Below, piece by piece: positions 8,036 through 15,779 of a stretch of DNA of 64,000 nucleotides. The stretch lies in the NCBI RefSeq assembly GCF_964340835.1, contig NZ_OZ204251.1. One strand, given 5' to 3'. The first letter of the stretch is position 1. Each line of letters opens with the position of its first letter. Under the pieces are notes generated by a model. That model saw only the letters and a program-made list of their open reading frames with translations. It had not been told where the DNA came from and did no database searches. Made by a program: the position numbers and the translations under genes. The stretch comes from Bombilactobacillus bombi (GTDB taxonomy: Bacteria; Bacillota; Bacilli; Lactobacillales; Lactobacillaceae).

Positions 8036-9247
8036 ATGACTAAAATAACTTTTATTAACGCTAATATCTATCAACATGAACAACAAGATTTTCAACCACA
8101 ACAATATTTTACCGTTGACACTGATACTCAAAGAATAACTGCTATGGGACAAGGAGTACCTTCAGAGTCAATTGTTGATCAAATTGTAGACTTTCATAAT
8201 CAATATGTTATGCCTGGCATTATGAATGCTCATACCCATATTGGGAGTACTCCAACTTATTGGGCCGAACAAGAAAGTAGCATTGAAGGCGCTGATCCTA
8301 AAGCTATACAGACAATGTTTGCTATAAAAAACATGCAAGATCTCATTAATCACGGTGTCACTTATATTCGCAATGTAGGTGCTGCTTATGATATTGATAT
8401 TCCTATTAAAATAATGCAACATCAAAAGATGATTGCTGGTCCACGAGTTATGACTTCCGGTAAAGCTTTCACCATGACTGGAGGTCACGGTGATGGATCA
8501 GGAATTGAAGTTGATGGCGTAGACGAAATGATTAAGGGCGTTCGTCAATCTATGAAAAATGGTGTCGATAATATTAAACTAATGGTGACTGGTGGGGTTT
8601 TGCGTAATGGTGAAACACCAGATGATATCCAATTTAATGAAGATGAAGTCAAAGCTGCTGTTCGAGAAGCCCATCACAAAAATAAGACTGTTGCTGCTCA
8701 TGCCCAAGGCAATGCTGGAGTTAAAGAAGCAGCTCAAGCTGGTGTAGATACAGTTGAACATGCCTTTGATATTGATGATGAGACCATTGATATCATGAAA
8801 GAATATAAAACTTTTGTGGTACCAACGATGAATGCTATGTATGCAATCTACAAATATGGGGAAGACACAGTTGCTGATTGGGCACGTCAAAAAGTTATCA
8901 TCAATATTAAAAAACACTTTGCTAGTATCAAAAAAGCTGCTGCTGCTGGAATTCCTATTGCTATGGGGACTGATGCAGGGACTCCTTATAATGGCTTTGA
9001 AAATGAAAGTGCCTATGAAATGCAATTATATGTAGAAAAAGCAGGCATGACACCAGCACAAGCGATTGACACTGCGACAATTAATTGTGCCAAAGCGATG
9101 CATGTCAGCCAAGACTACGGTGAGATTAGTGTGGGTAAAGTGGCAGACTTTATTGTAATGAAAGATAATCCTATTCAAGATATTAAAGTTATTCAAAAAG
9201 AAAAAGCTGTTTATCAAGGTGGTGTCTGCGTTCACCAACCAGTATAA
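8036..9247 (+). CDS. Metal-dependent amidohydrolase (COG1228 type)
   Basis: 403 residues of the amidohydrolase superfamily close to imidazolonepropionase and Xaa-Pro dipeptidase-like enzymes. Metal ligands can be seen: HTH in NAHTHIG (about residue 65), Lys in NIKLMVTGG, His in VAAHAQG, His in TVEHAFD and Asp in AMGTDAGTP. AGAGAGGG precedes the ATG. It lies 24 bases behind the peptide-binding protein and shares its T-box, so breakdown of an imported dipeptide or amino acid derivative is a fair inference. The exact substrate cannot be read from the sequence. Confidence 0.88.
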   Translation: MTKITFINANIYQHEQQDFQPQQYFTVDTDTQRITAMGQGVPSESIVDQIVDFHNQYVMPGIMNAHTHIGSTPTYWAEQESSIEGADPKAIQTMFAIKNMQDLINHGVTYIRNVGAAYDIDIPIKIMQHQKMIAGPRVMTSGKAFTMTGGHGDGSGIEVDGVDEMIKGVRQSMKNGVDNIKLMVTGGVLRNGETPDDIQFNEDEVKAAVREAHHKNKTVAAHAQGNAGVKEAAQAGVDTVEHAFDIDDETIDIMKEYKTFVVPTMNAMYAIYKYGEDTVADWARQKVIINIKKHFASIKKAAAAGIPIAMGTDAGTPYNGFENESAYEMQLYVEKAGMTPAQAIDTATINCAKAMHVSQDYGEISVGKVADFIVMKDNPIQDIKVIQKEKAVYQGGVCVHQPV

Positions 9248-9258
9248 TTAAAATTATG

Positions 9259-9292
9259 AAAGCATTCTTCTGAAAAGTGGAATGCTTTTTTT
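9259..9292 (+). terminator. Terminator after the T-box operon
   Basis: AAAGCATTC and GGAATGCTTT arms followed by Ts, a few bases after the amidohydrolase stop. Confidence 0.88.
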
Positions 9293-9350
9293 GATTCTAT
9301 TATTCAAAAATTGTTCTATAATAATTATTATTAATGTTTGAGGTGATAAA

Positions 9351-9707
9351 ATGTTGTGGCCTTGGTTACATCTAGTTGTTGGTGTAGTATTATTTGTTGC
9401 AATTATTGGCGGTTTATTAGCTAAAGTTCCCCAAGCCAAAGTTTGGGTAATGATTGCGCGTATTTGCTACATTGTATTGATTATTAGTGGAGCATTAATG
9501 TTTAGTTATGCTTGGCATGAGCATCCAATTTTGACAATTGTGAAAATTATCCTTGCAGTAGGTTTAATTGGTTTAATTGAAATGGCCTTTGCCAAAAAAT
9601 TAAAGAAACAGTTTTCTCGAGTTATGTTTTATGGGGCTCTTATTTTAGCAGTTATTGTGGTTATTATCGGTTTTATAATGACGGATGGTTTCCCATTGTT
9701 TCACTAG
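9351..9707 (+). CDS. YisL-like membrane protein (DUF1516)
   Basis: 118 residues with four hydrophobic segments (about 3-23, 31-52, 60-80 and 91-112) and little else, matching the size and layout of the Bacillus YisL/UPF0344 family. Function of the family is unknown. The gene is monocistronic, bounded by terminators on both sides, with TGAGGTGAT in front of the ATG. Confidence 0.8.
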   Translation: MLWPWLHLVVGVVLFVAIIGGLLAKVPQAKVWVMIARICYIVLIISGALMFSYAWHEHPILTIVKIILAVGLIGLIEMAFAKKLKKQFSRVMFYGALILAVIVVIIGFIMTDGFPLFH

Positions 9708-9732
9708 GCTAAGGTAGTTAAACTAGATTTTG

Positions 9733-9761
9733 ATCCGATATAATTTTATATCGGATTTTTT
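9733..9761 (+). terminator. Terminator after the YisL-like gene
   Basis: ATCCGATATA and TATATCGGAT arms around a short AT loop, followed by six Ts. Confidence 0.88.
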
Positions 9762-9839
9762 GTTGGTCGCATATCTATTGAAAGCATTTACTTTTTGCGG
9801 TTTAATAAAGATAAGTACTTATAAATGGAGGAATAGATT

Positions 9840-10187
9840 ATGGTTGATTATAGTGAACAATATGAAAAATTTGGAAAAGAAACGGCTAATTTGCGTAAGC
9901 AATCACCAGAAGAAATGAAAGCCTTCGGTGGTTTAGTTAAAACTACACTGCAAGAAGGTGCTTTGGATACGAAAACCAAAGAAATGATTGCCTTAGGAAT
10001 TGCAATTGCAGATCGCTGTGAAGGCTGTATCATGTCACACGTTAAAAGTAATTTAAAAAATGGTGTTACCATGGAACAATTAGCAGAAGTAGTAAATGTT
10101 GCAATTTTAATGGGAGGCGGACCTTCCACAGTTTATGGTGCAAAAGCATTATCATTTGCTCAATATCTTCAAGAAAAAGAAAACTAA
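9840..10187 (+). CDS. Carboxymuconolactone decarboxylase/AhpD-like protein
   Basis: 115 residues of the AhpD-like fold. The segment RCEGCIMSHV (about residues 57-66) carries the redox CxxC with the following His that in AhpD relatives supports disulfide reductase or peroxidase activity. TGGAGG lies ahead of the ATG. The single-gene unit is bounded by terminators. A role in peroxide or disulfide handling is inferred from the motif; the decarboxylase name is a family label only. Confidence 0.87.
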   Translation: MVDYSEQYEKFGKETANLRKQSPEEMKAFGGLVKTTLQEGALDTKTKEMIALGIAIADRCEGCIMSHVKSNLKNGVTMEQLAEVVNVAILMGGGPSTVYGAKALSFAQYLQEKEN

Positions 10188-10192
10188 ACATT

Positions 10193-10224
10193 AAAAAACA
10201 GAAGTTCTTAGAACTTCTGTTTTA
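10193..10224 (+). terminator. Terminator after the AhpD-like gene
   Basis: ACAGAAGTTC and GAACTTCTGT form a perfect 10-base stem followed by Ts; the A-run on the other side could also stop transcription from the tRNA-Leu gene on the minus strand. Confidence 0.88.
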
Positions 10225-10290
10225 ATAAATCTAATGAATGAGAATACCATATTCTGATAAATATTGATAAATCATTAACAGAAACAATAT

Positions 10291-10374
10291 TGCCGCTGAC
10301 AGGAGTCGAACCTGCACATGGAAAACCATACAGCGACCTGAACGCTGCGCGTCTGCCAATTCCGCCACAGCGGC
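10291..10374 (-). tRNA. tRNA-Leu (anticodon CAG)
   Basis: 84 bases on the minus strand. The acceptor stem starts GCCGCTG, the anticodon stem CAGCG/CGCTG encloses the loop TTCAGGT, giving anticodon CAG, and a long variable arm plus the GGTTCGACTCC T-arm are present. The 3' CCA is not encoded (the discriminator A is followed by ATA). Decodes CUG. Confidence 0.96.
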
Positions 10375-10433
10375 TTTACAAATACTAATTTTATCAAATT
10401 TTAAACTAATTGTAACTAGGAAATTTAAAAATT

Positions 10434-11303
10434 ATGAAAAAACTTACAACAAAAATTTTAAATGATGTTATTCAACCGCGCCCCCACAATTCTTATAAAG
10501 GTACTTTTGGTAAAGTTTTATTAATTGCCGGAAGCGCTAATTTTGGTGGTGCAGCCATTATGGCTGCTACAGCGGCAGTGTATACAGGAGCTGGACTAGT
10601 TAGTGTCGCTACTAGTGTAGATAATTTTGCTAGTTTGCATGCACGCTTGCCCGAGGCAATGGTTTTAGATTTAAATAATTCTAAACAATTACTAGATTTA
10701 TTAACCAGTGTAAATGTTATTGCTATTGGCCCCGGTTTAGAAGTAACTACCAATAATGCGCAGTTATTGACGGCCATTATTGAAAAAGTTAGTCAACAAC
10801 GATGTTTGATTATTGATGCTTCAGCGATTACGTTATTGGCTCAATATCAAATTGATCTCCAACATTGTCAAGCCCAGGTGATTTTAACACCTCATCAAAT
10901 TGAATGGCAACGGTTGAGTGGATTAACACCTCAACAGCAAACAACAACTAATAATTATCAATATTTGCAACAGATAGCGGCGCCCCAAACAGCATTAATT
11001 CTTAAGGGCTCACCTTCGCATATTTATTTCAACAATGAAGCAGAAATCTATGAAAACACACTGGGAACTCCAGCAATGGCTACCGGAGGAATGGGTGATA
11101 CATTAACTGGTATGATAGCAGGCTTTGCAGCACAATTTTCTAATTGGCATGATGCTGTTTTAGCGGCAGTTTTTTTGCACAGTTACGGAGCAGAGTTGTT
11201 AGCCAAAGATAACTATGTTGTGTTACCGACGATGATTGATCGGTATTTACCTCAATGGATGAACCAATTTGTACATGCAAAAGATAGTTCAGTCAATCAT
11301 TAA
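10434..11303 (+). CDS. nnrD: ADP-dependent NAD(P)H-hydrate dehydratase
   Basis: 289 residues matching the C-terminal, ribokinase-like half of YjeF. It repairs hydrated NADH and NADPH using ADP or ATP. Seen: NSYKGTFGKVLLIAGS near the start, AIGPGL, ILTPHQIEW, and the nucleotide-binding GTPAMATGGMGDTLTGMIAGF block (about residues 210-230). The epimerase partner NnrE is neither fused nor adjacent. The ribosome site is weak (TAGGAAATT at some distance). Confidence 0.93.
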   Translation: MKKLTTKILNDVIQPRPHNSYKGTFGKVLLIAGSANFGGAAIMAATAAVYTGAGLVSVATSVDNFASLHARLPEAMVLDLNNSKQLLDLLTSVNVIAIGPGLEVTTNNAQLLTAIIEKVSQQRCLIIDASAITLLAQYQIDLQHCQAQVILTPHQIEWQRLSGLTPQQQTTTNNYQYLQQIAAPQTALILKGSPSHIYFNNEAEIYENTLGTPAMATGGMGDTLTGMIAGFAAQFSNWHDAVLAAVFLHSYGAELLAKDNYVVLPTMIDRYLPQWMNQFVHAKDSSVNH

Positions 11304-11378
11304 ATAATTATTTTTGGTTCTATGGCAGTGGTACAAGCACATTTATAACAATTACCGAGAGTTATTCTAGAGATAATA

Positions 11379-11406
11379 TTGCGTTCTAATTTAGAACCAT
11401 TATAAT
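11379..11406 (+). promoter_or_regulatory. NADH oxidase promoter with palindrome in the spacer
   Basis: TTGCGT (11379-11384), 16-base spacer and TATAAT (11401-11406). The spacer is almost filled by a perfect 15-base palindrome, GTTCTAATTTAGAAC (11383-11397), well placed to act as an operator. The regulator is not identified. Confidence 0.65.
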
Positions 11407-11439
11407 GTAGGTGTAACTGAAAAGGGAGGAACTCAATTT

Positions 11440-12798
11440 ATGAAAGTAGTTGTAGTTGGTTCATCACATGGTGGTTTCGAAGCGGTGCAAGAATTATTGC
11501 AAGACTATCCACAAGCAGAGATTCAATGGTATGAAAAGGGCGATTTTCTTTCTTTTCTCTCCTGTGGAATGCAGCTTTATTTAGAAGGTGTCGTTAAAGA
11601 TGTTAATAGTGTAAGCTATGCAACCAAAGAGGACATGGAAAAAAAGGGTGTTCATGTATTTATTCAACAGGATGTTACTGCGATTAATCCTACTGAGCAT
11701 CAAGTAACAGTTCATAATTTAGCTGATGATACTACCAGAACTGAAGGTTATGATAAGCTTATTATCAGCACTGGAGCAGTTCCAGCACAAATTCCAGTTG
11801 CTGGTAATGATTTGAAGAATATCTATTTTATGCGGGGTCGTGATTGGGCAATGAAGCTCAAACGCGCAACTGTGGAACCGCTAATTAATAAGGTAGTGGT
11901 GATTGGCTCAGGCTATATCGGAATTGAAGCCGCTGAGGCATTTGCTAAAGCCGGCAAACAAGTAACAATAATTGATGTTTTACCTCGAATTTTAGGAACG
12001 TATTTAGATTCTGAATTTACTGATGTTTTGGCGCAAGAGTTAAAACAAAATAACGTGGACTTAGCTTTAGGTGAAAATGTCAAAAAATTTGTTGGTGATA
12101 ATGGCAAAGTTCAACAAGTTGTAACAGACAAGGGTACTTATGCAGCGGATTTAGTGATTGAATCCGTTGGAGTTAAACCTAATACTGCTTGGTTAGCTGA
12201 TACTTTAGAATTAAATGATGATCAAACAATAAAAACTGACCAATACCAACGTACTAGTCAACCAGATATTTTTGTTGTTGGAGATGCAACTTATGTAACT
12301 TTTGCACCTACTGGTCAACCTGCTAAAATTGCCTTAGCCACTAATAGTCGGCGCCAAGGTCGTTATGCAGTGAAAAATTTGGAAAAGGCTAGTCAACCAA
12401 CACCTGCTGTTTCGGGATCTTCTGCACTTTCAGTGTTCCGTTATCATTTTGCTTCGACGGGCATTAAAGATGCAACTGCCAAAAACTATCCTGTTCAATC
12501 AGCTTCAGTGTATGTGGAAGATAGCTACCGTCCACCGTTTGTGCCTGACACTCATAATGCTAAAGTACAATTTAAATTAACTTATAATCCTGAAAATGGT
12601 CAAATTTTAGGGGCACAAATCATGTCGACTGCTGATGTTACGGCGAATATTAATACAATTTCTTTAGCCATTCAGCAACATTTAACTGTGGCAGATTTAG
12701 CTTATACGGACTTCTTCTTCCAACCTGGATTTGATCGTCCTTGGAATATTATGAATGTTGCAGCTCAAAAAGCTCAACGGCAATTGCAAGCTAAATAA
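11440..12798 (+). CDS. nox: NADH oxidase (FAD-dependent, H2O-forming type)
   Basis: 452 residues of the CoA-disulfide reductase/NADH oxidase family. The N-terminal FAD fold VVVGSSHGGFEA, the redox Cys in LSFLSCGMQLY (near residue 42), the NADH-binding fold VVIGSGYIGIEAAEAFAKAG (about 150-169), and FVVGDATYV can be read. A single redox Cys is the hallmark of four-electron, water-forming NADH oxidases, which regenerate NAD+ and remove oxygen in lactic acid bacteria. GGGAGG lies before the ATG. Monocistronic. Confidence 0.94.
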   Translation: MKVVVVGSSHGGFEAVQELLQDYPQAEIQWYEKGDFLSFLSCGMQLYLEGVVKDVNSVSYATKEDMEKKGVHVFIQQDVTAINPTEHQVTVHNLADDTTRTEGYDKLIISTGAVPAQIPVAGNDLKNIYFMRGRDWAMKLKRATVEPLINKVVVIGSGYIGIEAAEAFAKAGKQVTIIDVLPRILGTYLDSEFTDVLAQELKQNNVDLALGENVKKFVGDNGKVQQVVTDKGTYAADLVIESVGVKPNTAWLADTLELNDDQTIKTDQYQRTSQPDIFVVGDATYVTFAPTGQPAKIALATNSRRQGRYAVKNLEKASQPTPAVSGSSALSVFRYHFASTGIKDATAKNYPVQSASVYVEDSYRPPFVPDTHNAKVQFKLTYNPENGQILGAQIMSTADVTANINTISLAIQQHLTVADLAYTDFFFQPGFDRPWNIMNVAAQKAQRQLQAK

Positions 12799-12815
12799 AT
12801 TATTTCTCTGTAAAC

Positions 12816-12852
12816 AAAAAGAGCTTGAGGTAAAAATTATCTCAGGCTCTTT
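12816..12852. terminator. Bidirectional terminator between nox and clpP
   Basis: AAGAGCTTGAG and CTCAGGCTCTT arms; A-run and T-run on the two sides, so it can serve both convergent genes. Confidence 0.85.
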
Positions 12853-12861
12853 AATTACTAT

Positions 12862-13452
12862 TTATTTTTCAGCGGATTTATTAACCATGATGTCATCAAT
12901 CAAACCATAATCTTTGGCTTCTTGAGCAGTCATGTAGTTATCTCTTTCGGTATCTTTTTTAATGGTTTCGATATCTTGACCAGAATTGTCAGCCAAAATC
13001 TTATTCAAACGTTCACGCGTTTTGAGAATTTCTTCAGCAGCAATTTCAATTTCTGTTTGTTGTCCTTGAGCACCACCAGAAGGTTGGTGAATTAAGACGG
13101 TGGAATTTGGCAAAGCAAAACGTTTGCCCTTGGCACCAGATGATAACAAGACACTCGCCATAGATGCTGCCATCCCCATTGCAATGGTTTGGACATCAGC
13201 TTTAACAAAGTTCATAGTATCCATGATTGCTAAACCGGCTGTGACTGAACCACCAGGAGAGTTAATATACATATAAATATCTTTTTTAGAATCTTGTGCA
13301 TCTAAGAATAATAATTGGGCAATAACAGTGTTTGCCATTTGATCATTCACTTCACCAGACAACATAATGATTCTATCTTTTAAAAGGCGTGAGTAAATAT
13401 CATAAGCCCGTTCGCCGCGGGGACTTTGTTCAATAACTGTTGGAACTAACAT
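12862..13452 (-). CDS. clpP: ATP-dependent Clp protease proteolytic subunit
   Basis: 196 residues, the normal ClpP length. Catalytic Ser is in GMAASMASVLLSSG (about residue 98), His in TVLIHQPSGG (about 123) and Asp in the C-terminal RDNYMTAQEAKDYGLID region. Forms the tetradecameric peptidase that works with ClpX, ClpC or ClpE. GGAGG lies before the ATG. A CIRCE-like element and a promoter lie upstream. Confidence 0.98.
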   Translation of the reverse strand: MLVPTVIEQSPRGERAYDIYSRLLKDRIIMLSGEVNDQMANTVIAQLLFLDAQDSKKDIYMYINSPGGSVTAGLAIMDTMNFVKADVQTIAMGMAASMASVLLSSGAKGKRFALPNSTVLIHQPSGGAQGQQTEIEIAAEEILKTRERLNKILADNSGQDIETIKKDTERDNYMTAQEAKDYGLIDDIMVNKSAEK

Positions 13453-13474
13453 TTCGTAGCCTCCTATTTATTAA

Positions 13475-13501
13475 TTAGCACTCTATTGGTTACTCTGCTA
13501 A
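13475..13501 (-). promoter_or_regulatory. CIRCE-like element upstream of clpP
   Basis: On the minus strand TTAGCAGAG-N9-GAGTGCTAA. The right arm is a perfect CIRCE arm, the left differs at three inner bases, and the spacing is exactly that of CIRCE. It lies directly downstream of a plausible promoter (TTGACT, 16-base spacer, TAAATT). HrcA control of clpP is inferred. Confidence 0.6.
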
Positions 13502-13749
13502 TTTATCACATTTACAGGAAAAGTCAACTATCAAAGCTTTGTATGTAAATAAAAAGACATCCGATTAATGAAGTGCAATAAAAAAGTTAGACACTTTAGA
13601 ATTTCTTAAAATTTATAAACAATATTCTAAAAAAACAAAAACCTTTTCTTTCTAATTTTGGTTTTTGTTTTTTTCTTGTCCTCTTTTAGCTAGCTTTTTG
13701 GATTTTTATTGTAAACTAAATAAACTTCCTTCTTCGCTTGGATTTATGT

Positions 13750-14658
13750 CTATACTGCTAACTCTTGTTTCCGGTATTCAATTGGCGTTAAACCACGGTG
13801 CTTTAAAGAGATCCGCTTGGTATTATACCAATCCATATATTCTTTAACCAATTTCTCTAATCTTTCTAAATCTCTGATTGGCTGTCTATTCAAACACTCT
13901 CGTTTCATTAAGTTAAAGAAACTCTCCATTGGTGCATTATCATGACAGTTGCCCTTACGTGACATACTGGGAATCAAGCCCATCGCTTTGATTCTAAGTT
14001 GATACAATCTGTTCTGATACTGCCAGCCTTGATCTGAATGGATGATCGCATGGCTGTTTGACGGCATCTTTGTTTGAATTAAATCTAAGGTATCACTTAA
14101 CTGCTGTTTATTAGCGGCATTGGATACTACAACTCCAATAGCTTCACCACTGGCCTCATCGATTACTGCCGAGATATAACCCCGCTGTCCATTAGTTAAC
14201 TGGACTTGTGTAATATCGGTATGAATTACCGTATATGGTTTGGTTGCCTCAAACTGCTGTTTCAATAAGTTGTCGTTTACTGTCCCTACGTCACCTTTGT
14301 ATGAAGAGTAACCTCTGATGTGGCGCGAATAAACTGTTACTTGTAAATCAAGTTCACTCATCAATTTATTAACCGTCATTGGTGAACATTTGAACCCTGC
14401 CTTGATGGCACAGAAATGGATCCTCCGATAACCATAGGTTTCTTTGCTTTCGTGGAAAGTCTTGGTGATAAATCCTTTCAGCTTTTGATATTTATCTGGC
14501 TGATAATTGCGCTTTAAACGATCATAAAAGGTAGAGCGTGGCAGTTTAACTAGAGTTAGAAGAGAATTTAAGAGATATTTATGCCGTAATGAATTAACTA
14601 CTTGGGCTTTGGCTCCTGATCGTTGTTCTTCAATACGGCCTTCAATTTTTTTAAGACA
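13750..14658 (-). CDS. IS3-family transposase OrfB (DDE integrase), made by frameshift
   Basis: The frame is open from 14658 to the stop at 13750 (about 302 residues). The first in-frame ATG is only at 14379, so normal production is probably as an OrfAB fusion by -1 slippage on the A7 run near 14646-14653. The catalytic DDE triad is visible: Asp in VIHTDITQV, Asp in IIHSDQGWQY, and Glu in DNAPMESFFNLMK. The HTH_21-like N-terminal part (RHKYLLNSLLTLVKLPRSTFY) is included upstream of the ATG. No internal stop breaks it. Confidence 0.9.
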   Translation of the reverse strand, partial: CLKKIEGRIEEQRSGAKAQVVNSLRHKYLLNSLLTLVKLPRSTFYDRLKRNYQPDKYQKLKGFITKTFHESKETYGYRRIHFCAIKAGFKCSPMTVNKLMSELDLQVTVYSRHIRGYSSYKGDVGTVNDNLLKQQFEATKPYTVIHTDITQVQLTNGQRGYISAVIDEASGEAIGVVVSNAANKQQLSDTLDLIQTKMPSNSHAIIHSDQGWQYQNRLYQLRIKAMGLIPSMSRKGNCHDNAPMESFFNLMKRECLNRQPIRDLERLEKLVKEYMDWYNTKRISLKHRGLTPIEYRKQELAV

Positions 14659-15152
14659 TCACGCTCCATTTGCGTATAATATAGTTCTTCCTTTAGCTGC
14701 GCAATTTCTTGTTCATATTCTTCCTTTTCCGTTAAAGGAACATTTGGTTTTAACTTTTTTTGTTTTGGTTTCTTAGATCCCATGATAATTGGTCTCCCCT
14801 TACGGTTAGGTCTAAGTCCATCTATTCCGTATTCTGCATAAAACCGAACCCAATTTTTTACCAGAGATGGGCTAATTCCAAAGTGAGCAGCAACAAAATT
14901 AGAGCCTTGACCACTATTCTTGTAATAGTCTATCACTTTAAGTTTATATTCTATAGAATAATTAGCTTTACGGTGTTTAATTTTAAGAGCCTTAAATCCC
15001 TTTGCTTTAACCAGGTTGACCCATGCCATAATCATACTTTTTGAAGAAATTTCATATTTAGTAGCCAGTCCTTGATAAGATATTCGACCAGTTAAATATT
15101 CTTGAACAACTTTAGCTTTGAATTCTGCAGAGTATTTGGTCATAAAAAACAC
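14598..15152 (-). CDS. IS3-family transposase OrfA (helix-turn-helix)
   Basis: 184 residues, binding the IS ends. Two consecutive helix-turn-helix units can be seen (KYSAEFKAKVVQEYLTGRISYQGLATKYEIS and the YSIEYKLKVIDYYKNSGQGS...FGISPSLVKNWV block), typical of the IS150 group, followed by a basic stretch and a leucine-rich coiled coil (EEYEQEIAQLKEELYY) that mediates multimer formation. It overlaps orfB by about 60 bases in the frameshift region. Confidence 0.9.
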   Translation of the reverse strand: MFFMTKYSAEFKAKVVQEYLTGRISYQGLATKYEISSKSMIMAWVNLVKAKGFKALKIKHRKANYSIEYKLKVIDYYKNSGQGSNFVAAHFGISPSLVKNWVRFYAEYGIDGLRPNRKGRPIIMGSKKPKQKKLKPNVPLTEKEEYEQEIAQLKEELYYTQMERDVLKKLKAVLKNNDQEPKPK

Positions 15153-15196
15153 CTCACAATCGTTAGTATTTGTCTAACAATTATGAGGCACTTCAT

Positions 15197-15210
15197 TAAA
15201 CGGATGCCGA
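15197..15210 (-). terminator. Terminator of the FMN reductase gene, split by the IS
   Basis: Joining the two flanks across one TTAA copy restores, on the minus strand, GCATCCG-TTTAAT-CGGATGT followed by a T-run, a normal terminator. The IS sits in the 6-base loop, so one arm is here and the other, with the T-run, is at 13551-13564, 1.6 kb away. Transcription of the FMN reductase would now enter the IS. Confidence 0.75.
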
Positions 15211-15215
15211 GATTA

Positions 15216-15770
15216 TTAATAACGGTCAATTAACTTAACAAAAGCTTCATCAATTGACTTCAAAAAGTCTTTAGTTCCTTGGTTATTAACTTCTCCCTTG
15301 TCTTCGTCAATAAAGTTAGTAACATTACCAATGTAAGCTTCTGGTTGTTGCAAAGTTGGCATGTTCAAAAAGACTAATGCTTGACGTAAATGCTGGTTAG
15401 CACCAAAGCCAGAAATGGCACCAATAGAAACAGAAACAACAGCTGCTGGCTTGCCATCCCAAACATTAGCACCATAAGGACGAGAAGCAACATCTAAAGC
15501 GTTCTTCAAAACTGCTGGAACACTGCGGTTGTATTCTGGTGTAACAAACAAAGCAGCATCAATTGCTTTAACTTCATCACGGAATTTTGGATATTGTGCA
15601 GGTACTTCGTTCAAGTCATCAAAGTCTTGGTTGTATAAAGGTAAGTCACCAATTTCGATGAATTTAGCTTCATAACCAGCAGGAAATTGTTTAGCCATCT
15701 CCTGTGCAATAATCCGTGAATAAGAACCCTTGCGCAAACTTCCTACAAAAATTCCAATAGTCTTTGTCAT
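15216..15770 (-). CDS. NADPH-dependent FMN reductase
   Basis: 184 residues of the flavodoxin-like FMN reductase (YieF/ArsH-like) family. The FMN phosphate loop GSLRKGSYSR is at residues 10-19 and the isoalloxazine-side VTPEYNRSVPAVLKNALDVASRP at about 76-98. Reduces flavin or quinones with NADPH. A -10-like TATACT is at 15806-15811. Its native terminator has been interrupted by the IS element. Confidence 0.92.
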   Translation of the reverse strand: MTKTIGIFVGSLRKGSYSRIIAQEMAKQFPAGYEAKFIEIGDLPLYNQDFDDLNEVPAQYPKFRDEVKAIDAALFVTPEYNRSVPAVLKNALDVASRPYGANVWDGKPAAVVSVSIGAISGFGANQHLRQALVFLNMPTLQQPEAYIGNVTNFIDEDKGEVNNQGTKDFLKSIDEAFVKLIDRY

Positions 15771-15779
15771 AATAAAAAC

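Larger units (their letters stand above)
13569..15196 (-). mobile_element. IS3-family insertion sequence (IS150-like), complete
   Basis: 1,628 bases with ends 5'-TG...CA-3'. The terminal inverted repeats are TGAAGTGC plus an inner GTTAGACA block (19 of 25 positions match between the ends, 13569-13593 and 15172-15196). TTAA flanks both ends (13565-13568 and 15197-15200), a likely 4-base target duplication. Two overlapping frames, orfA and orfB, are both intact. The element sits inside the loop of a terminator hairpin, and its genes point the same way as the FMN reductase upstream. Intact ends and frames suggest a recent, possibly active copy. Confidence 0.93.

Noticed and set aside
8168..9025. 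Minus-strand open frames inside the amidohydrolase gene (8168-8488, 8579-9025)
   Set aside because: They lie wholly inside a gene with clear catalytic motifs, have no ribosome site and encode low-complexity Ser/Asn/Ile-rich sequence without a family match.
9775..9795. Possible cre site (TGAAAGCATTTACT) before the AhpD-like gene
   Set aside because: The central CG of the cre consensus and the last base are missing, so the match is too weak.
9730..9918. 62-codon frame between the YisL-like and AhpD-like genes
   Set aside because: It starts within a terminator and runs into the AhpD-like gene in another frame; the AhpD-like gene has the ribosome site.
13665..13847. 60-codon plus-strand frame at the end of the IS
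   Set aside because: Overlaps the end of orfB in antisense and has no ribosome site; no passenger gene is present.
14760..15044. Plus-strand frame opposite the IS orfA
   Set aside because: Shadow of the transposase coding sequence; no ribosome site or recognisable domain.
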